Part shown: in pieces, positions 62,434 through 64,000 of the stretch
How positions within the stretch are numbered: the first letter of the stretch is position 1
How the letters are laid out: every line of letters starts with the position of its first letter
Assembly: GCA_905250115.1 (NCBI GenBank)
Contig: CAJNOI010000057.1
Coordinates: 332,283 to 396,282, forward strand
Length of the DNA: 64,000 nt
Direction of reading: 5' to 3'
From: Adineta steineri
Taxonomy: Eukaryota > Rotifera > Eurotatoria > Adinetida > Adinetidae
Notes under the pieces: generated by a model
Database searches by the model: none
Told to the model about the DNA's origin: nothing
What the model saw: the letters and a program-made list of their open reading frames with translations, nothing else
Translations under genes and position numbers: made by a program

Positions 62434-63285
62434 AGATCATAATTTCTTTTTTTGATGATAACATCTTCATCTCTTTTTTTAAAAATGATTACCGATGATT
62501 TTTAGCAAACAATAGAATAAAGGTTCTAGTAATCATTCTGTTATGTTTAAACAAAAAAAAACGCGTATTTTTATAAAGAATGTGATATATCACGCCATGA
62601 TGAGACCAATGATCGTTGATATGCGATTAAAGAGAATTAGAAAAAAATATATGATATCATCAACAGGTGCATCGTATCTCAAAAACGATAATTATTTTCG
62701 ATTAAATCGAAAATATCAATACTATTGAAAAGCGACTAATCTATAAGTTCGTTTGATCACGAGGCGTTTAGATTCCAACTGAAATATTAAAATGCGATGC
62801 AAATTTCATGTCATTAATAATACATAGCAGGTATTATGTTTTTAAAAGTTAAGATAAAAAACAGAATATTATTATCTCAATGATTTTGTATTCTTGTGTG
62901 ATATTCAAATAGAATATATAATCAATAGTTTTTATAAAATAGAAATGGGTCAAAATGATGTATTGTCCAGAAAACGAGAACATATTTTGTACTTTTGATA
63001 ATTAACGTTATCGTGTTTTACACATTGTTGAAGTTACCTATTTTCTTTGTATTTATATCACAATAATAGTATTTATCATCGTCTGTCTATATTCTCATAC
63101 AAATCGTAACTGATAAAATGCATATATTACCATAGAGAAAAATAAGAGAAAAAGAGAGAGAGAAAAAATTGCGACTTATTTATATAAACTAGTTTCTATT
63201 GTATTCCGATCATTGTTCTACTGAACCTTGTTCTTGTTAGATAGTTTTTTTTGCCTCATATTTATCAATACATTATCTAAACAAG
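62434..63285. other. Intergenic region between GSTZ1 and PMT
   Basis: 0.85 kb, AT-rich, with a GAGAGAGAG tract at about 63151-63164. A 61-codon open frame at 62543-62728 has AT-driven composition and is not called as a gene. Confidence 0.4.
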
Positions 63286-64000
63286 ATGCCTGAAACTGCT
63301 GAAAATAAACACTTGAATATTGAAGATGATTTCGGTAAAGAACGACGATCAAGTAGTTCAGGTATGAGAATAAAATATTTAAATAACAAATAAAATAATT
63401 TCTTTTATCTTAGCTTCTGAAGGTCGTGCAACAATGGTTACATATTGGAAACGTAATTCTAATCCAAATCTTGAGAATATGATGCTTGATACAAATGCGG
63501 ATAAAATCAATCGATTTGAACATCCAGAAATACTTGAATGTTTACCTGATCTTGATGGTAAACGTGTCCTTGAATTAGGTGCTGGTATTGGGTATGTATA
63601 TGCAATTTAAGAAAACATATATTTTAAAATCGAACTGATTTATTTTTAGACGTTTTACAAAAAAATTTGCTCAATTAGCTAAATCAGTTGTCGCAGTAGA
63701 TTTTATGGAAAGTTTTATAGAAAAAAATAGACAAGAGAACAGTCATTTTGGTACAGTAGAATTTTTACAAAAAGATGCAACATTATTAACATTTGAACCA
63801 AATAGGTATTTATAATAATATATACTATTTGATTTTTGAATTGTCTGCCTGTCTTTCTTTGTTTCTAGCTTTGATGTTGTCTTTAGCAATTGGCTTTTTA
63901 TGTATCTTTCTGATGAAGAAACTGAACAACTTTTACAAAAAAGTCTTTCATGGCTTGCACCAGGCGGAACATTATTTTTCCGTGAATCATGTTTTCATTC
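63286..64000 (+). CDS. PMT: Phosphoethanolamine N-methyltransferase, 5' part (runs off the window)
   Basis: S-adenosylmethionine-dependent enzyme that methylates phosphoethanolamine toward phosphocholine, known in plants, nematodes, some other invertebrates and Plasmodium. Exons seen: 63286-63361, 63414-63591, 63650-63805, 63869 to beyond 64000. Motifs: MVTYWKRNS and [11 protein letters not shown] (family start), motif [32 protein letters not shown] (motif post-I), [30 protein letters not shown]. The order matches the single N-terminal methyltransferase of plant-type or nematode PMTs. Whether a second methyltransferase domain follows is outside the window. Confidence 0.93.

Noticed and set aside
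62543-62728. 61-codon Lys/Arg-rich frame after GSTZ1
   Set aside because: Composition follows poly-A-rich DNA; no conserved motif, and it lies where the GSTZ1 3' UTR and PMT promoter are expected.
1-64000. CRISPR arrays, bacterial operons, rRNA or tRNA genes
   Set aside because: No regularly spaced repeats, no cloverleaf-type sequence noticed, and gene structure is plainly animal nuclear.

Overview
The window is an AT-rich, intron-dense animal nuclear scaffold. Most introns are 45-80 bases with GT..AG ends, intergenic spacers are about 1 kb, and the gene content is strictly metazoan: Fe65, MEF2, TULP4, SPPL3, ZnT6, IQCK, animal-type fatty acid synthase and a full P-glycoprotein. A small invertebrate such as a bdelloid rotifer (Rotaria or Adineta type) fits the base composition, the short introns, the phosphoethanolamine methyltransferase and the acceptor-like AG just upstream of many start codons. 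That assignment is inference. One 100-N assembly gap lies at 59463-59562.

Layout. 0.9-2.8 kb: Fe65/APBB adaptor (-). 3.9-11.4 kb: RAD17 checkpoint clamp loader (+), with a complete three-exon LolA-like membrane protein gene (-) nested inside its third intron. 11.8-13.4 kb: MEF2 transcription factor (-). 16.0-18.9 kb: a divergent pair of small secreted-protein genes, plus an extra exon copy, sharing a C-terminal RYCPD-type motif; this looks lineage-specific and undescribed. 19.7-29.6 kb: CCDC174, prenylcysteine oxidase and TULP4, all on -. 30.8-37.2 kb: IQCK (+), then ZnT6/SLC30A6 (-) and SPPL3 (-), with a decayed tandem duplication at the IQCK/ZnT6 junction. 38.5-45.3 kb: an intronless palmitoyl-protein-thioesterase-like gene (+) converging on a full ABCB transporter (-). 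45.3-51.0 kb: a gene-poor stretch holding a decayed mariner element into which a hAT-like element has inserted. 51.0-58.6 kb: complete animal FASN (+). 59.6-60.9 kb: a gap-truncated, possibly kleisin gene (+). 61.3-62.4 kb: GSTZ1 maleylacetoacetate isomerase (+). 63.3 kb to the end: 5' part of a phosphoethanolamine N-methyltransferase (+).

The genes are ordinary chromosomal neighbours rather than one pathway. Many are arranged head to head (Fe65/RAD17, the two secreted genes, TULP4/IQCK, SPPL3/PPT) and share short intergenic promoters. Exon models were assembled by hand from splice signals and reading phase. For Fe65, RAD17, the nested gene, MEF2, both secreted genes, CCDC174, PCYOX, TULP4, ZnT6, FASN and GSTZ1 the exon lengths sum to a whole number of codons, which supports those models. 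The most unusual items are the RYCPD secreted family, the nested gene in RAD17, the 21-base exon splitting a Walker A motif, the duplicated IQCK/ZnT6 junction and the nested transposons.
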